In this document: positions 53,127-61,870 of the stretch, in pieces
Layout of the letters: each line of letters begins with the position of its first letter
How positions within the stretch are numbered: position 1 is the stretch's first letter
Assembly: GCA_963807015.1 (NCBI GenBank)
Contig: CAWEAS010000022.1
Coordinates: forward strand, 1-64,000
Length of the DNA stretch: 64,000 bases
Direction: 5' to 3'
Source of the DNA: JAJPKK01 sp963807015
Lineage (GTDB): Bacteria; Pseudomonadota; Alphaproteobacteria; Rhizobiales; Xanthobacteraceae
Position numbers and translations under genes: made by a program
Notes under the pieces: generated by a model
Database searches by the model: none
Told to the model about the DNA's origin: nothing
What the model saw: only the letters and a program-made list of their open reading frames with translations

Positions 53127-53465
53127 ATGAGGGTATCGTTGGTAAAAGTCGGTTGGACAATTTCGAGCACGATCAAATCTTCCGCCATCGTTACGGCCTT
53201 GTTGGCAGCAGCAACGGTTGGCTCTTCGACCGCTACGTGGTCGGCAAAAATCACTCCGGGCTATGCACCCTCGTGTAACGGTCTGCATGGTTCGAAACTG
53301 GACGCATGTCAAAAACAGAGAGCGCTGGCCGAGGCTCAGGCTCAATGCAAAGGCACCGGCGGAAGGCAGAAGGGATGCGGACCTAAAGCTAAGGACTGCT
53401 ACGATCGTGCCGGCGGATTTGGCGTGGACAGCGCCACCCCCACCTCCTGGGCTAAGGATTGTTGA
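53127..53465 (+). CDS. Small exported Cys-containing protein, function unknown
   Basis: ATG 53127 follows TGGAG; an earlier ATG 53115 is possible. The 112-residue product has an N-terminal signal-like helix (SAIVTALLAAATVGSSTAT), followed by a polar domain with four to five Cys (YAPSCNGLHGSKLDACQKQR, AQCKGTGGRQKGCGPKAKDC, and a final KDC) that could form disulfides. It resembles small periplasmic proteins with a PsiF-like pattern of Cys and Lys but I cannot confirm this. A terminator follows at 53508. Confidence 0.65.
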   Translation: MRVSLVKVGWTISSTIKSSAIVTALLAAATVGSSTATWSAKITPGYAPSCNGLHGSKLDACQKQRALAEAQAQCKGTGGRQKGCGPKAKDCYDRAGGFGVDSATPTSWAKDC

Positions 53466-53507
53466 TCTAGCGTAGTCTGGCGGCGCATTTAGTTGCAAAT
53501 CATCGTG

Positions 53508-53539
53508 AGCGCTCCGGCGTTATCGTCGGGGCGCTTTTT
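53508..53539 (+). terminator. Rho-independent terminator
   Basis: A 9-bp stem (agcgctccg / cggggcgct, one G-T pair) with a 10-nt loop is followed by TTTTT. It lies 43 bp after the Cys-containing protein gene. Confidence 0.85.
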
Positions 53540-53618
53540 CTTCCCGGACGCTAACGGGGAGTAGGGGCGAGCCCGATAGGAGCCCGATCCCGACGCAGAT
53601 GCGACTCTTACAGACGAG

Positions 53619-54446
53619 CTACTCGTAATAGGCCGGCGAATATTTGCGGAGCGGCACTTCGCTCGTCTCGTGGCCGATCCATAATTGCGCGTTGTTCTCC
53701 TTCAGCACGGCGGCCATGCGGTCGAGTGAGGCCAGCGACTGCGGCACGTTGAAGTTCCGCGACGGCACCTTATGACCATCCCAGTTCGCCTTAGTGTGCA
53801 CGGAGTCGCCGGTCAGAAGGACCGCGCCGGTCTTGGGCAGGCGCACCAGCAGGTTTTGATGACCGGGCGAGTGGCCGGGCGTCGAGATCAACACGACACT
53901 GCCGTCGTGGAAAACGTCGTAGTCGCCCTCGGGCGTAATGACCTTCTGAGCGGGGTCGAAGCGCGGCTTGCCGTCGGGCAGCTTCCAGTCGTACTCGGCC
54001 TTCTGAACCACGAGCGTCGACCCCGAGAACAGTCCGAGATTTCCGACGTGATCAGGGTGCGAATGCGACAGCACGAGGTAGGTGATGTCGGAGGGCTTCA
54101 ATCCGAGTTCAGCAAGCTCGCTCGTGAGCGTTCGCTTGACGGTCCACAGGCCGACCTGGCTCTTGAATCCGGCGGGCATCGCGGCGATTCGATCGCCAAG
54201 CCCGGTGTCGAACAGCAGCCAGCCATCGCGGTGCTTGATGAGATAGCACGTCACCGAGAGGGCGCCGGGGCCGGTTGCGCCCGGAGTAAACTCCGCCGCG
54301 TTGTCGAGCGCGATGTCTCCGCAGTAGAGCACGTACATGCGCTCGATGCCGGATTTGGCGGCCGGCTGCTGCGCGAACGCCCGCGGGCCGGCGAATGCCG
54401 CCACGAGTGCGAGCGTGGCGGCAACAAAGATCGATCTTCTTGTCAT
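53619..54446 (-). CDS. Exported MBL-fold lactonase-like hydrolase (N-acyl-homoserine-lactonase family)
   Basis: ATG 54446 follows AAGGAGGAA. Signal peptide SIFVAATLALVAAFAGPRA with cleavage near FAQ. The 275-residue protein has LLFDTGLGDR, the zinc motif LSHSHPDHVGN, STPGHSPGHQNLLV, LLTGDSVHTKANW with metal-bridging Asp, and a last His in WIGHETSE. This order matches AttM/AiiB-type AHL lactonases. The signal peptide is atypical for cytoplasmic quorum-quenching lactonases and suggests a periplasmic substrate. Its place next to the ThDP genes could also point to lactone chemistry in a catabolic route. Confidence 0.88.
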   Translation of the reverse strand: MTRRSIFVAATLALVAAFAGPRAFAQQPAAKSGIERMYVLYCGDIALDNAAEFTPGATGPGALSVTCYLIKHRDGWLLFDTGLGDRIAAMPAGFKSQVGLWTVKRTLTSELAELGLKPSDITYLVLSHSHPDHVGNLGLFSGSTLVVQKAEYDWKLPDGKPRFDPAQKVITPEGDYDVFHDGSVVLISTPGHSPGHQNLLVRLPKTGAVLLTGDSVHTKANWDGHKVPSRNFNVPQSLASLDRMAAVLKENNAQLWIGHETSEVPLRKYSPAYYE

Positions 54447-54695
54447 TGGCGTTTCCTCCTTCGCATTGTTGTTTGCCGCGACCTTTAGACCGCGATCCCA
54501 AGTCACAAGCGAAACATGGCGCGCACCGGCATACAAGGGCCGGAACGGCCGTAATCGAGGAATGCTGCCGCCTGATCGGACATCGCAGGTCGTCTGGGCA
54601 TGACCAAAATTCAGACCAGCAGCCGCGGTATCGGCGGCATACGAACGTCACGCCAATAGGCCCAGGGACCAAAATTTTTTGGGCTCGAGCGCGGT

Positions 54696-55298
54696 TCAAA
54701 ACCCGCGCGGGCCGAAGACCTTGATGCCGTACTTTTTTTCGAGCGCACGGCCGAAGCGGTATTTCATTTCCGGGCCCTCGTAGGTCGCAGGAGGTGCGCG
54801 CTGGTAGTCGGGCTCGGACTCGACGCGCAGGCGGATGAAATACGGGCCGGGCGCGGCGACGATCTCGGGCGTGCGGCGCTCCAGGTCGGCGAGATTGTCG
54901 ATGGTCGCGACCTGGCGAAAGCCGGCGCCTTTCGCGATCAGCGCATAGTCGGAGTTGTCCTGGTTCACCATCGGCATGGTGTCGACGGTCTGGTAGCGCT
55001 GATTGTCGACGACGAAGTGCTTCAGGTTCTTAGGTTGCTGTCCCGCCTCGGTGAGGAGGCAGCCGAGATTCATCGACAGCGAGCCGTCGCTGTTGAGCAC
55101 CCATACCGGCACCTCGGGCAGCGCCGTGGCGAGCCCAAGGGCAAAGCTCGCGGCAAAGCCCATGCCGCCGTGCATGTAGAACGAATCCTCGCTCTGGGTG
55201 ACCGTCCACCACTCGTTGGCCGCCATGCCGAGCGCGCACACCACGGCGGCATTACCCCGATGTTTCGCCAGCACGGCCAAGGCCTCGCGCGTCTTCAT
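54696..55298 (-). CDS. ThDP-dependent decarboxylase subunit beta (ComE-like)
   Basis: A 200-residue protein from ATG 55298, overlapping the upstream stop (ATGA). It is the pyrophosphate-binding half of a ThDP enzyme: ALGMAANEWWTVTQ, HGGMGFAASFALGLA, the GDG-N motif as LNSDGSLSMNLGCLLTEAG, and VVDNQRYQTVDTM. Closest in organisation to the split sulfopyruvate/phosphonopyruvate decarboxylase ComDE of methanogens. Substrate unproven; likely a 2-oxo acid. Confidence 0.87.
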   Translation of the reverse strand: MKTREALAVLAKHRGNAAVVCALGMAANEWWTVTQSEDSFYMHGGMGFAASFALGLATALPEVPVWVLNSDGSLSMNLGCLLTEAGQQPKNLKHFVVDNQRYQTVDTMPMVNQDNSDYALIAKGAGFRQVATIDNLADLERRTPEIVAAPGPYFIRLRVESEPDYQRAPPATYEGPEMKYRFGRALEKKYGIKVFGPRGF

Positions 55299-55798
55299 GC
55301 GTTCTTCACTCCGAGCAGGCGCTTGGTCAGGAACAGGATGAACGGCCGCTTCTGCAGCCGGTGCCATTCGTAGGCATCGGGAATGCGCTCGATCTCCTCC
55401 GCCTTGTCGATCACCTGGAAGGGAAAATCATAGGCTTGCAGCAGCGGGTGCGTGCGGCGGCCCTGCACTTCCTGATAGACCTTGTGATCGTCGATCGAAC
55501 CGCGGGCGCTCACGATGCAGAACACCGGAATCGCATGGCGCAGGCACAGCGTCGCCATCTCGCCGGTGCACGTCAGCAGCCCGGTATTGCCCATGATCGC
55601 GACCGAGCGCATGCCGCCGAAGAATGCGCCGGCACAGATCGCGATGGTCTCGGCCTCGCGCCCGACCGGAATGTGCTTGATCTGGTTGCCCGCACTGACG
55701 GTGCGGATCAATCCGTTGACCCAGTCGTCCGGCAAGCTCGCGGCGAGCCGCACGCCCGCCTTCACAAGCTGGGCGTGAATCTGTTCGTTGACATCCAT
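55295..55798 (-). CDS. ThDP-dependent decarboxylase subunit alpha (ComD-like)
   Basis: ATG 55798 gives the family-like start MDVNEQIHAQLVKAGVRLAA; an upstream start at 55861 adds a hydrophobic but unsupported extension. The 167-residue protein is the pyrimidine-binding half of a ThDP enzyme: HIPVGREAETIAICAGAFFG with the catalytic Glu, VAIMGNTGLLTCTGEMATLC, and VFCIVSARGSIDD with HPLLQAYDFPFQVI. The pair alpha-beta has a 4-bp overlap and should form an a2b2-type enzyme in the cytoplasm. Upstream lies a palindromic repeat and then the divergent SDR. Confidence 0.87.
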   Translation of the reverse strand: MDVNEQIHAQLVKAGVRLAASLPDDWVNGLIRTVSAGNQIKHIPVGREAETIAICAGAFFGGMRSVAIMGNTGLLTCTGEMATLCLRHAIPVFCIVSARGSIDDHKVYQEVQGRRTHPLLQAYDFPFQVIDKAEEIERIPDAYEWHRLQKRPFILFLTKRLLGVKNA

Positions 55799-55851
55799 CA
55801 GGCTGAAACTCGGGAAAGAGAACGACAGCGAGACAATAGCGAAAACTCGCA

Positions 55852-55930
55852 GGGTGGGCAAAATTTGTCATCGGGCCGGCCGGAGGCCGGACCCGTTGGG
55901 CGGCCGAGGCGAAGGTCGCTTTGCCCACCC
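55852..55930. repeat. Palindromic repeat with gggtgggcaaa / tttgcccaccc arms
   Basis: Perfect 11-bp arms are separated by 57 bp that contain a ggccggccggaggccgg core. It is placed between the divergent ComD-like and SDR genes. This type of tgggcaaag repeat is common in rhizobial genomes. Confidence 0.65.
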
Positions 55931-55983
55931 CGGCGGTCCTGATATATCCGCGCCTCTCGCCTCACTGCTTCATGGAGCACGTA

Positions 55984-56766
55984 ATGGACCTCGGACTGAC
56001 GGGTAAGGTCGCGCTCGTGACCGGATCAAGCCGCGGCATCGGGCGCGGGGTCGCGCTGACGCTCGCGGAGGAAGGCTGCGACGTGATGCTGACCGGGCGC
56101 GACGAGGCCGCGCTCGCCGAGGTCACCGGCCTCATCGAGAAACACGGACGGCGGGCGAAATCGACGACCCTCGACCTGCGCAAGGACGGCGCCGCGGCGG
56201 CGTTGATCGAGGCAGTGAAATCGAACTTCGGCCGGCTCGACATCCTCGTGAACAATGCGGGCACGACGAAACGCGGCGACTTCCTCGCACTGACCGACGA
56301 CGATTGGGCGGACGGCTATGCGCTGAAATTCTTTGCGCACGTGCGGCTCTCGCGCGCCGCCTGGCCGCTGCTCTCCGCTTCGCACGGCTCGATCGTCACC
56401 ATCGGCGGCACCAGCGGGCGTATTCCAATCGCGGCTTTCACCATCGGCTCGTCGGTCAATGCGGCTTGCGCGGCATTCGCGAAAGCGCTGGCCGATCGCG
56501 GCAAGACCGACAACGTGCAGGTCAACACAATTCATCCAAGTTACGTCGAGACCGAGCGCTTTTGGCGCCGCATCAAGGCCGACGTCGAGCGCACCGGCAA
56601 GACCGAAGCCGAGGTGCGCGAGTGGCACCGCGCAGACATCAATGTGACGCGGTTCGGGACGCCCGAAGATATCGCGAACCTGATCGCGTTCATGGTGTCG
56701 CCCCGCGGTCGCTGGCTTCATGGCGCGACCATCGACATGGACGGCGGCGAAGTGCCGACGGTGTGA
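55984..56766 (+). CDS. SDR-family oxidoreductase lacking the usual catalytic Tyr-Lys
   Basis: ATG 55984 follows TGGAGC. The 260-residue protein has a normal cofactor site (VTGSSRGIGRG, 12-22, and LVNNAG at 88-93) and substrate-loop parts such as NTIHPSYVETERFW and a C-terminal GATIDMDGGEVPTV. At the place of the catalytic Ser-Tyr-x3-Lys it reads TIGGTSGRIPIAAFTIGSS (about 139-157). No Tyr-x3-Lys exists between residues 130 and 180, so the protein either uses other residues or binds without classical catalysis. It is transcribed away from the ComDE-like pair. Confidence 0.9.
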   Translation: MDLGLTGKVALVTGSSRGIGRGVALTLAEEGCDVMLTGRDEAALAEVTGLIEKHGRRAKSTTLDLRKDGAAAALIEAVKSNFGRLDILVNNAGTTKRGDFLALTDDDWADGYALKFFAHVRLSRAAWPLLSASHGSIVTIGGTSGRIPIAAFTIGSSVNAACAAFAKALADRGKTDNVQVNTIHPSYVETERFWRRIKADVERTGKTEAEVREWHRADINVTRFGTPEDIANLIAFMVSPRGRWLHGATIDMDGGEVPTV

Positions 56767-56812
56767 CGCGTTCGCCTCCGCATTCGTCGCGGCTCGCCGA
56801 CGCGAGACCGCG

Positions 56813-57310
56813 TCAGCGCATGGCGTGCAGAAACTCGGCGCCGACGCCAATGTCGTAGTCGCGCACCGCGAAGGTGAGCGCGTCGGGCTGAGACTCGTAG
56901 AGCGCTAGCATCAGCGTCAGATCGGCGAGCGTCTCCGCGGTGCGGAACATCGTCGTCATGGTCATGCCGAACGGATCGTCCAGCACGCGATGGAGGAAGC
57001 CTGAGCTGCGGTCGCGCTCGAACGTGATGCGACCGATCGACCACGGCAGGTGCGGGATGGGCACGCTCGCGCCGCGCTCCAGATAGATCTTAAGCCCGCG
57101 CAGCGAGGGCCGGAACGGCTCGAACAGCGCGCGTGCGTCGGCATTGAGATCGTGGAGCTCGAGGGGCGTGTCGAGCCGCATCATGACGGTGACGGAATTG
57201 TCGAAGGCGCGCCACATCCGCGCCTTCCAGCCGATCGGCTTGAGGACCAGCCGCAGGCATCGGCTCTCGGGCGGCGCCGTGGTTTCGCGATAAGGTTCGA
57301 GAGAGGGCAT
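56813..57310 (-). CDS. Unknown conserved-looking protein
   Basis: A 165-residue protein from ATG 57310; an in-frame extension to 57463 has no support. It starts with RCLRLVLKPIGWKARMWRAF, continues DTPLELHDLNADARALFEPF, ISLERGASVPIPH-like and ends with DPFGMTMTTMFRTAETLADL and a final acid/aromatic-rich helix. It is soluble and mixed alpha/beta, and the domain is not one I recognise. Divergent from the ThDP gene, with 170 bp between. Confidence 0.6.
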   Translation of the reverse strand: MPSLEPYRETTAPPESRCLRLVLKPIGWKARMWRAFDNSVTVMMRLDTPLELHDLNADARALFEPFRPSLRGLKIYLERGASVPIPHLPWSIGRITFERDRSSGFLHRVLDDPFGMTMTTMFRTAETLADLTLMLALYESQPDALTFAVRDYDIGVGAEFLHAMR

Positions 57311-57480
57311 TGCACGTCCCGCACGAGGTAGTGGCACGAAACCACATCTCCGGCGCGAATCCAATTCGGCAGCCGAAGATCGGAAATGGATTTGCACCGC
57401 GGGGCTACGATGCCCCGACAAAAGCTGGCATAGTGTCGCCGAGCCGCGCCGCAGCGCGGGCAAAAGATGGGAGGACGATA

Positions 57481-59412
57481 ATGTCGGAGCGCGACGATAT
57501 TCCGGACATGAAGCGGCGCCAGTTCTTCAAGGGCGCGACGCTCGCCGGCGCCGCCGCGATCTCCTTGCCGCGCGAGGCGGCAGCGCAGACACCGGCGCCG
57601 CGGGCCGGCGTTCCCCTCCCCGATCGTGCTGCCGAAACGGCGGTGCCCGCCGCGCTCGATGTGCTGACGCAAGGGCGCAGCGGCAGCGACTTCATGATCG
57701 ACTGCCTGAAGAATCTCGGCTTCGAGTACATGGCGGCGAATCCGGCCTCGAGCTTCCGCGGTCTGCACGAGTCGCTCATCAACTACGGCGGCAACGTCAA
57801 CCCGGAATTCCTCACCTGCTCGCATGAGGAAATCTCCGTCGCCATGGGGCACGGCTACTACAAGATCGAGGGTAAGCCGCTGTGCGTCTTCGCCCACGGC
57901 ACAGTCGGGCTCCAGCACGCCACCATGGCGCTCTACAACGCCTGGTGCGACCGGGTCCCGGTCTACATGGTGGTCGGCAACGTCCGCGACGTGCAGATGC
58001 GCCGGCCGGGCGTCGAATGGAACCACACCGCCCAAGATGTCGGCGTCATCGTGCGCGACTACGTCAAGTTCGACGACTTTCCGGCGACGCTCCAGCACTT
58101 TGCCGAGTCCTCGGTGCGCGCCTACAAGTTCGCGATGACGCCGCCGACGGCACCGGTGCTGATCGTCGCCGACGCCGAGTTGCAGGAAGATTCGGTGCCG
58201 GAGGACGCCAAGCTGCGGATTCCGAAGCTGCCGCACGTCGCCTACCCGCAGGGCGATTCCGGCGCCGTCGCCGAGACCGCGCGGCTTCTGGTCGACGCCG
58301 AAGCGCCGGTGCTGATTGCCGACCGCTATGCGCGCACCGCGGATGGCGCGCGCCATCTCGTCGAGCTTGCCGAACTGCTGCATTGCCCCGTCATCGACAC
58401 CAGCGGCCGCCTCAACTGCCCCAGCCGCCATCCGCTCAACCAGAGCGGGCGAGCGCGCGGGCACATCAGCCGCGCCGACGTCGTTCTCGGGCTCGAGCTC
58501 AGCGATTTCTGGGCTTCGATCAATTCCTATCGCGACCAGGTCCACCGCAGCTCGCAGCCGATCTTGAAGCCAGGGGCGAAGACGATCAGCCTCGGCAGCG
58601 GCGACCTCTACATGAAATCGAACTTCCAGGACTTCCAGCGGTTCGCCGACGTCGATCTCGCGATTGCTGCCGACGCCGAGACGACCATGCCGGCGCTGAT
58701 CGAGGCCGTGCGCCGCCGCGTCAACGGCGAGCAGAAGGCCCTCTATGAGGATCGCGGCAACAAGCTCGCGGCCGCTCACCGCGCCGATTTCGAGCGGGCG
58801 CGGATCGACGCGACCTATGGCTGGGACGCGAGCCCGATCACCACCGCGCGGCTGTGCATGGAAGTCTGGGCGCAGATCAAGGATGAGGACTGGTCGCTGG
58901 TGTCGCCGACCTCCTCGGTCAGTTACTGGCCGCAGCGGTTGTGGAAGATGGAGAAGCCGTACCACTTCCTCGGCGACGGCGGCGGCATGGGCATCGGCTA
59001 TTGCGCCTCTGCCGCGGCCGGCGCCGCGCTTGCCAACCGCAAGCACGGCCGCCTCTCGGTGTCGCTGCAGAACGACGGCGACCTCCTGATGACCATCGGC
59101 GTGCTGTGGACGGCGGCGCACCACCGCATTCCGGTGCTCTACGTTATGCACAACAACCGGGGCTACCATCAGGAACTGATGCACGTGCAGCGCATCGCCG
59201 ACCGGCGCATGCGCGGCATCGATCGCCCGTTCATCGGCACGACGTTGCGCGACCCCTACATCGACTACGCCAAGATCGCGCAGGGGATGGGGATCGCGGC
59301 CATCGGGCCAGTCGACGATCCGAAGGACCTCGCGCCTGCGCTCAAGCGCGCCATCGCGATCGTCAAGAGCGGCGAGCCCGCCTTGATCGATGTCGTGACC
59401 CAGGGCCGATGA
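57481..59412 (+). CDS. Tat-exported ThDP-dependent enzyme (acetolactate synthase / benzoylformate decarboxylase-like)
   Basis: ATG 57481 follows GGGAGG. The 643-residue protein starts with a twin-arginine signal: KRRQFFKGATLAGAAAISLP, cleaved near AAA-QTP. The body has the three domains of the pyruvate oxidase superfamily: the catalytic Glu in TCSHEEISVAMGHGYYKIEG (about 113-127), a middle domain with VLGLELSDFW, and the ThDP diphosphate motif NDGDLLM to NNRG (about 530-560). Its C-terminus overlaps the cytochrome c gene. ThDP enzymes are normally cytoplasmic, so export with cofactor, as Tat allows, is unusual. Confidence 0.9.
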   Translation: MSERDDIPDMKRRQFFKGATLAGAAAISLPREAAAQTPAPRAGVPLPDRAAETAVPAALDVLTQGRSGSDFMIDCLKNLGFEYMAANPASSFRGLHESLINYGGNVNPEFLTCSHEEISVAMGHGYYKIEGKPLCVFAHGTVGLQHATMALYNAWCDRVPVYMVVGNVRDVQMRRPGVEWNHTAQDVGVIVRDYVKFDDFPATLQHFAESSVRAYKFAMTPPTAPVLIVADAELQEDSVPEDAKLRIPKLPHVAYPQGDSGAVAETARLLVDAEAPVLIADRYARTADGARHLVELAELLHCPVIDTSGRLNCPSRHPLNQSGRARGHISRADVVLGLELSDFWASINSYRDQVHRSSQPILKPGAKTISLGSGDLYMKSNFQDFQRFADVDLAIAADAETTMPALIEAVRRRVNGEQKALYEDRGNKLAAAHRADFERARIDATYGWDASPITTARLCMEVWAQIKDEDWSLVSPTSSVSYWPQRLWKMEKPYHFLGDGGGMGIGYCASAAAGAALANRKHGRLSVSLQNDGDLLMTIGVLWTAAHHRIPVLYVMHNNRGYHQELMHVQRIADRRMRGIDRPFIGTTLRDPYIDYAKIAQGMGIAAIGPVDDPKDLAPALKRAIAIVKSGEPALIDVVTQGR

Positions 59413-59786
59413 CGGAGGCGAAAGTGATCAGATTCGTTCGCATTTCGGCGATCGTCGCCGCCTGCACCTTCAGCCTGGGTGTTCAGGCCCAAGAGGCGCC
59501 GACCGGTAATCCCGCGAGGGGAAACCAGCTCTACCTCGCCGACGGCTGCAGCTCGTGCCATGGCACGGTCGCGCAAGGCGGCGGCGGGCGGACCGGTGGA
59601 CTGCGGCTGGCGCGCATGGGGATTCCATTTCCCGCATTCCTCAACCAGGTGCGTCATCCGCGCAACGAAATGCCGCCCTACGTCGCGGCGGTCCTGTCCG
59701 ACCAGGACGTGAGCGACATCTATGCCTTCATCGCCAGCCTACCGCCGCCGCCGGACGTGAAAAGCATTCCGATCCTGAACGATTGA
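59409..59786 (+). CDS. Small exported c-type cytochrome
   Basis: ATG 59409 overlaps the ThDP stop codon (ATGA), so translation is coupled. The 125-residue product has a Sec signal (ISAIVAACTFSLGVQAQ) and one haem c site CSSCH, with a likely axial Met in RNEMPPYVAAVL and a final helix VSDIYAFIASLPPPP, the standard class I pattern. It should be a soluble periplasmic electron carrier for the exported ThDP enzyme, probably feeding a terminal oxidase. Confidence 0.92.
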   Translation: MTEAKVIRFVRISAIVAACTFSLGVQAQEAPTGNPARGNQLYLADGCSSCHGTVAQGGGGRTGGLRLARMGIPFPAFLNQVRHPRNEMPPYVAAVLSDQDVSDIYAFIASLPPPPDVKSIPILND

Positions 59787-59856
59787 TGAGCCCACCCGCG
59801 GCCGGCGTGTGGCCGCAGTTACGTGCAGCGAAACGGCGCCTCGCCGGCGCGAGCCC

Positions 59857-60513
59857 CTAAAATTCCACGTCGAGCTCCAACACCTCTTCGGGCTCGTTCC
59901 TGGCGGCTGCGACCCATTCGCTCATGTAGGGCATCGCCATGATGGTCTTGCAGTAGGCGGTGCAGATCGGATCAAGCTTCACGTTATAGGTGAGGAAGCG
60001 GCTGCACACCGGTGCATACATGGCGTCGGCCATGCACGGGGACGCACCGAACAGATACGGGCCCTTCGAGGCCGCGAGGCACTCGCGCCAGATCGCCACG
60101 ATGCGATCGATGTCGGCCTGAGCACCCGCCCAAACCTTGAAGCCCGGATAGTTGCCCTTGATGTTCATGGGCAAAGCGGAGCGCATATTGCTGAAGCCGG
60201 AATGCATTTCGCCGGAAACCGAACGGCAGCGCGCCCGCGCCGCTGAATCGTTGGGAAGCAGCCCGGCTTCCGGAAATTTCTCATTCAAATATTCGGCGAT
60301 CGCGAGCGTATCCCAGACCTTGATGCTGCCATTGACGAGCGAGGGCACGAGAAAGGACGGCGACAGCAGCAAAAGCTCGGCCCTCGTGGACGGATCGTCG
60401 GCGGGGACCGCCTGCTCGTCGAAATCGAGCCCCGCCATCTTGCACAGCAACCAGCCACGCAGCGACCACGAGCCGTAGTTCTTGCTCGCTATCATCAGCT
60501 TGGGCTTGTCCAT
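59857..60513 (-). CDS. Glutathione S-transferase family protein
   Basis: A 218-residue protein from ATG 60513; ATG 60528 and 60534 are alternatives. N-terminal thioredoxin-like domain: LMIASKNYGSWSLRGWLL with the Ser/Tyr of the active site and VPSLVNGSIKVWDTLAIAEY, with the GSH-binding Asp-Thr-Leu triple. C-terminal helical domain with GPYLFGASPCMADAMYAPV. The SWSLRGWLL start is a proteobacterial form often called GstA-like 'YfcF'. Its substrate is unknown. Divergent from phaZ. Confidence 0.88.
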   Translation of the reverse strand: MDKPKLMIASKNYGSWSLRGWLLCKMAGLDFDEQAVPADDPSTRAELLLLSPSFLVPSLVNGSIKVWDTLAIAEYLNEKFPEAGLLPNDSAARARCRSVSGEMHSGFSNMRSALPMNIKGNYPGFKVWAGAQADIDRIVAIWRECLAASKGPYLFGASPCMADAMYAPVCSRFLTYNVKLDPICTAYCKTIMAMPYMSEWVAAARNEPEEVLELDVEF

Positions 60514-60658
60514 ACTCACCGTCCCCATCGCCATCCCGGCGCCGCTAGCCGCCGGCAACGATGTTCAAAATTTTGTCGCACTGCAACAAAAATTACACTA
60601 GCCTTGGGCCGAGGGTACTGGACGACCGGTTGCCGGACCGTGCGTCCAAGGGGCAAAG

Positions 60659-61870
60659 ATGCTTTATCAAGCCTATCAGGCTCATTGCGACTTCATGGTT
60701 CCGGTGCGCACTTTCGCCAGCCTGGCGGCGACGGTGCTCGGACCTCAGTTCGTAAACAATGTCGGCGTCCTGAACAACCTCACGGCAGCCTATGAGCTGA
60801 TCGCGCGCGCCGGATTGAGCCACGATCGACCGCCCTTCGACATCGAAAGCGTGACCGTCGGCAACCGCGAGGTGGCCGTGCGGGAGGAGGCGCGGAAGGT
60901 GACGCCGTTCGCGACACTCCTCCATTTCAAGAAAGACATCGAGATGGCGCAGCCCTCGGTGCTGGTGGTCGCGCCGTTGTCGGGGCATTTTGCGACGCTG
61001 CTGCGGGCCACCGTCAAGACCATGCTCGCCGAGCACGACGTCTACATCACCGACTGGCACAATGTGCGCGACGTCGCCTATTCCCACGGCCGGTTCGGCT
61101 TCGACGAATACATCCAGCACATCATCGATTTTCTGGAAGCCATCGGGCCGGGCGCGCACATCGTGGCGGTGTGTCAGCCGTGTGTCGCCGCCCTTGTCGC
61201 CACGGCGGTGATGGCCCAATCGCAACATCCGGCGCAGCCGCGCAGCATGACGTTGATGGCGGGGCCGATCGACACGCGCGTGCATCCCACCAAGGTCAAC
61301 GAACTTGCCAATTCGCGACCAATCGATTGGTTCGAGCGCAATCTCATCGCCGGCGTGCCGATGCGCTATCCGGGCGCGTTCCGCAGGGTGTATCCGGGCT
61401 TTGTTCAGCTCACCGCCTTCATGAGCATGAACATCGAGCGCCACGTCAAGGCGCATCGGGAGCTCTACGAGAACCTTGCCGCCGGCGACATTGAAAAGGC
61501 GGAGGTGACGAAGGCGTTCTACGACGAGTACTTCGCCGTCCTCGATCTCGCGGCGGAGTTCTATCTCGAGACCGTGCGGCTGGTTTTCCAGGAGCACGCG
61601 CTGCCGCTCGGAAAGCTCAAATGGCAGGGCTCGCCCGTCGAGCCGCGCGCCATCCGCCGTACCATGCTGCTGACCGTCGAAGGCGAACGCGACGACATCT
61701 GCGCTGTCGGCCAGACCCTGGCGGCACACGATCTGTGCAGCGGGCTGCGCCCTTATCTCAAGCGCCATCACATGCAGGCCGGCGTCGGCCACTATGGCGT
61801 CTTCAGCGGCTCACGCTGGACGAACCAGATCTATCCGATCCTGCGCAACGTCATTCTGTCGAGCGAATAG
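60659..61870 (+). CDS. phaZ: Intracellular polyhydroxyalkanoate depolymerase
   Basis: A 403-residue alpha/beta hydrolase of the intracellular PhaZ type: PSVLVVAPLSGHFATLLRAT, DVYITDWHNVRDVAY, VAVCQPCVAALVATAVM with nucleophile Cys (about 173-178) in place of the usual Ser, and the C-terminal HHMQAGVGHYGVFSGSRW with the catalytic His. PhaZ breaks down intracellular PHB granules. No phaC or phasin gene is in the window. Starts close to GST on the opposite strand; the stop is followed by a YoaK-family gene. Confidence 0.93.
   Translation: MLYQAYQAHCDFMVPVRTFASLAATVLGPQFVNNVGVLNNLTAAYELIARAGLSHDRPPFDIESVTVGNREVAVREEARKVTPFATLLHFKKDIEMAQPSVLVVAPLSGHFATLLRATVKTMLAEHDVYITDWHNVRDVAYSHGRFGFDEYIQHIIDFLEAIGPGAHIVAVCQPCVAALVATAVMAQSQHPAQPRSMTLMAGPIDTRVHPTKVNELANSRPIDWFERNLIAGVPMRYPGAFRRVYPGFVQLTAFMSMNIERHVKAHRELYENLAAGDIEKAEVTKAFYDEYFAVLDLAAEFYLETVRLVFQEHALPLGKLKWQGSPVEPRAIRRTMLLTVEGERDDICAVGQTLAAHDLCSGLRPYLKRHHMQAGVGHYGVFSGSRWTNQIYPILRNVILSSE

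Noticed and set aside
52928..53254. Minus-strand 108-codon ORF antisense to the Cys-rich protein
   Set aside because: No ribosome site or family features; the plus-strand gene has a signal peptide and terminator.
57181..59184. 667-codon open frame antisense to the ThDP gene
   Set aside because: It is the GC-rich shadow of an intact enzyme gene; the translation is His/Arg/Val-rich with no family features.
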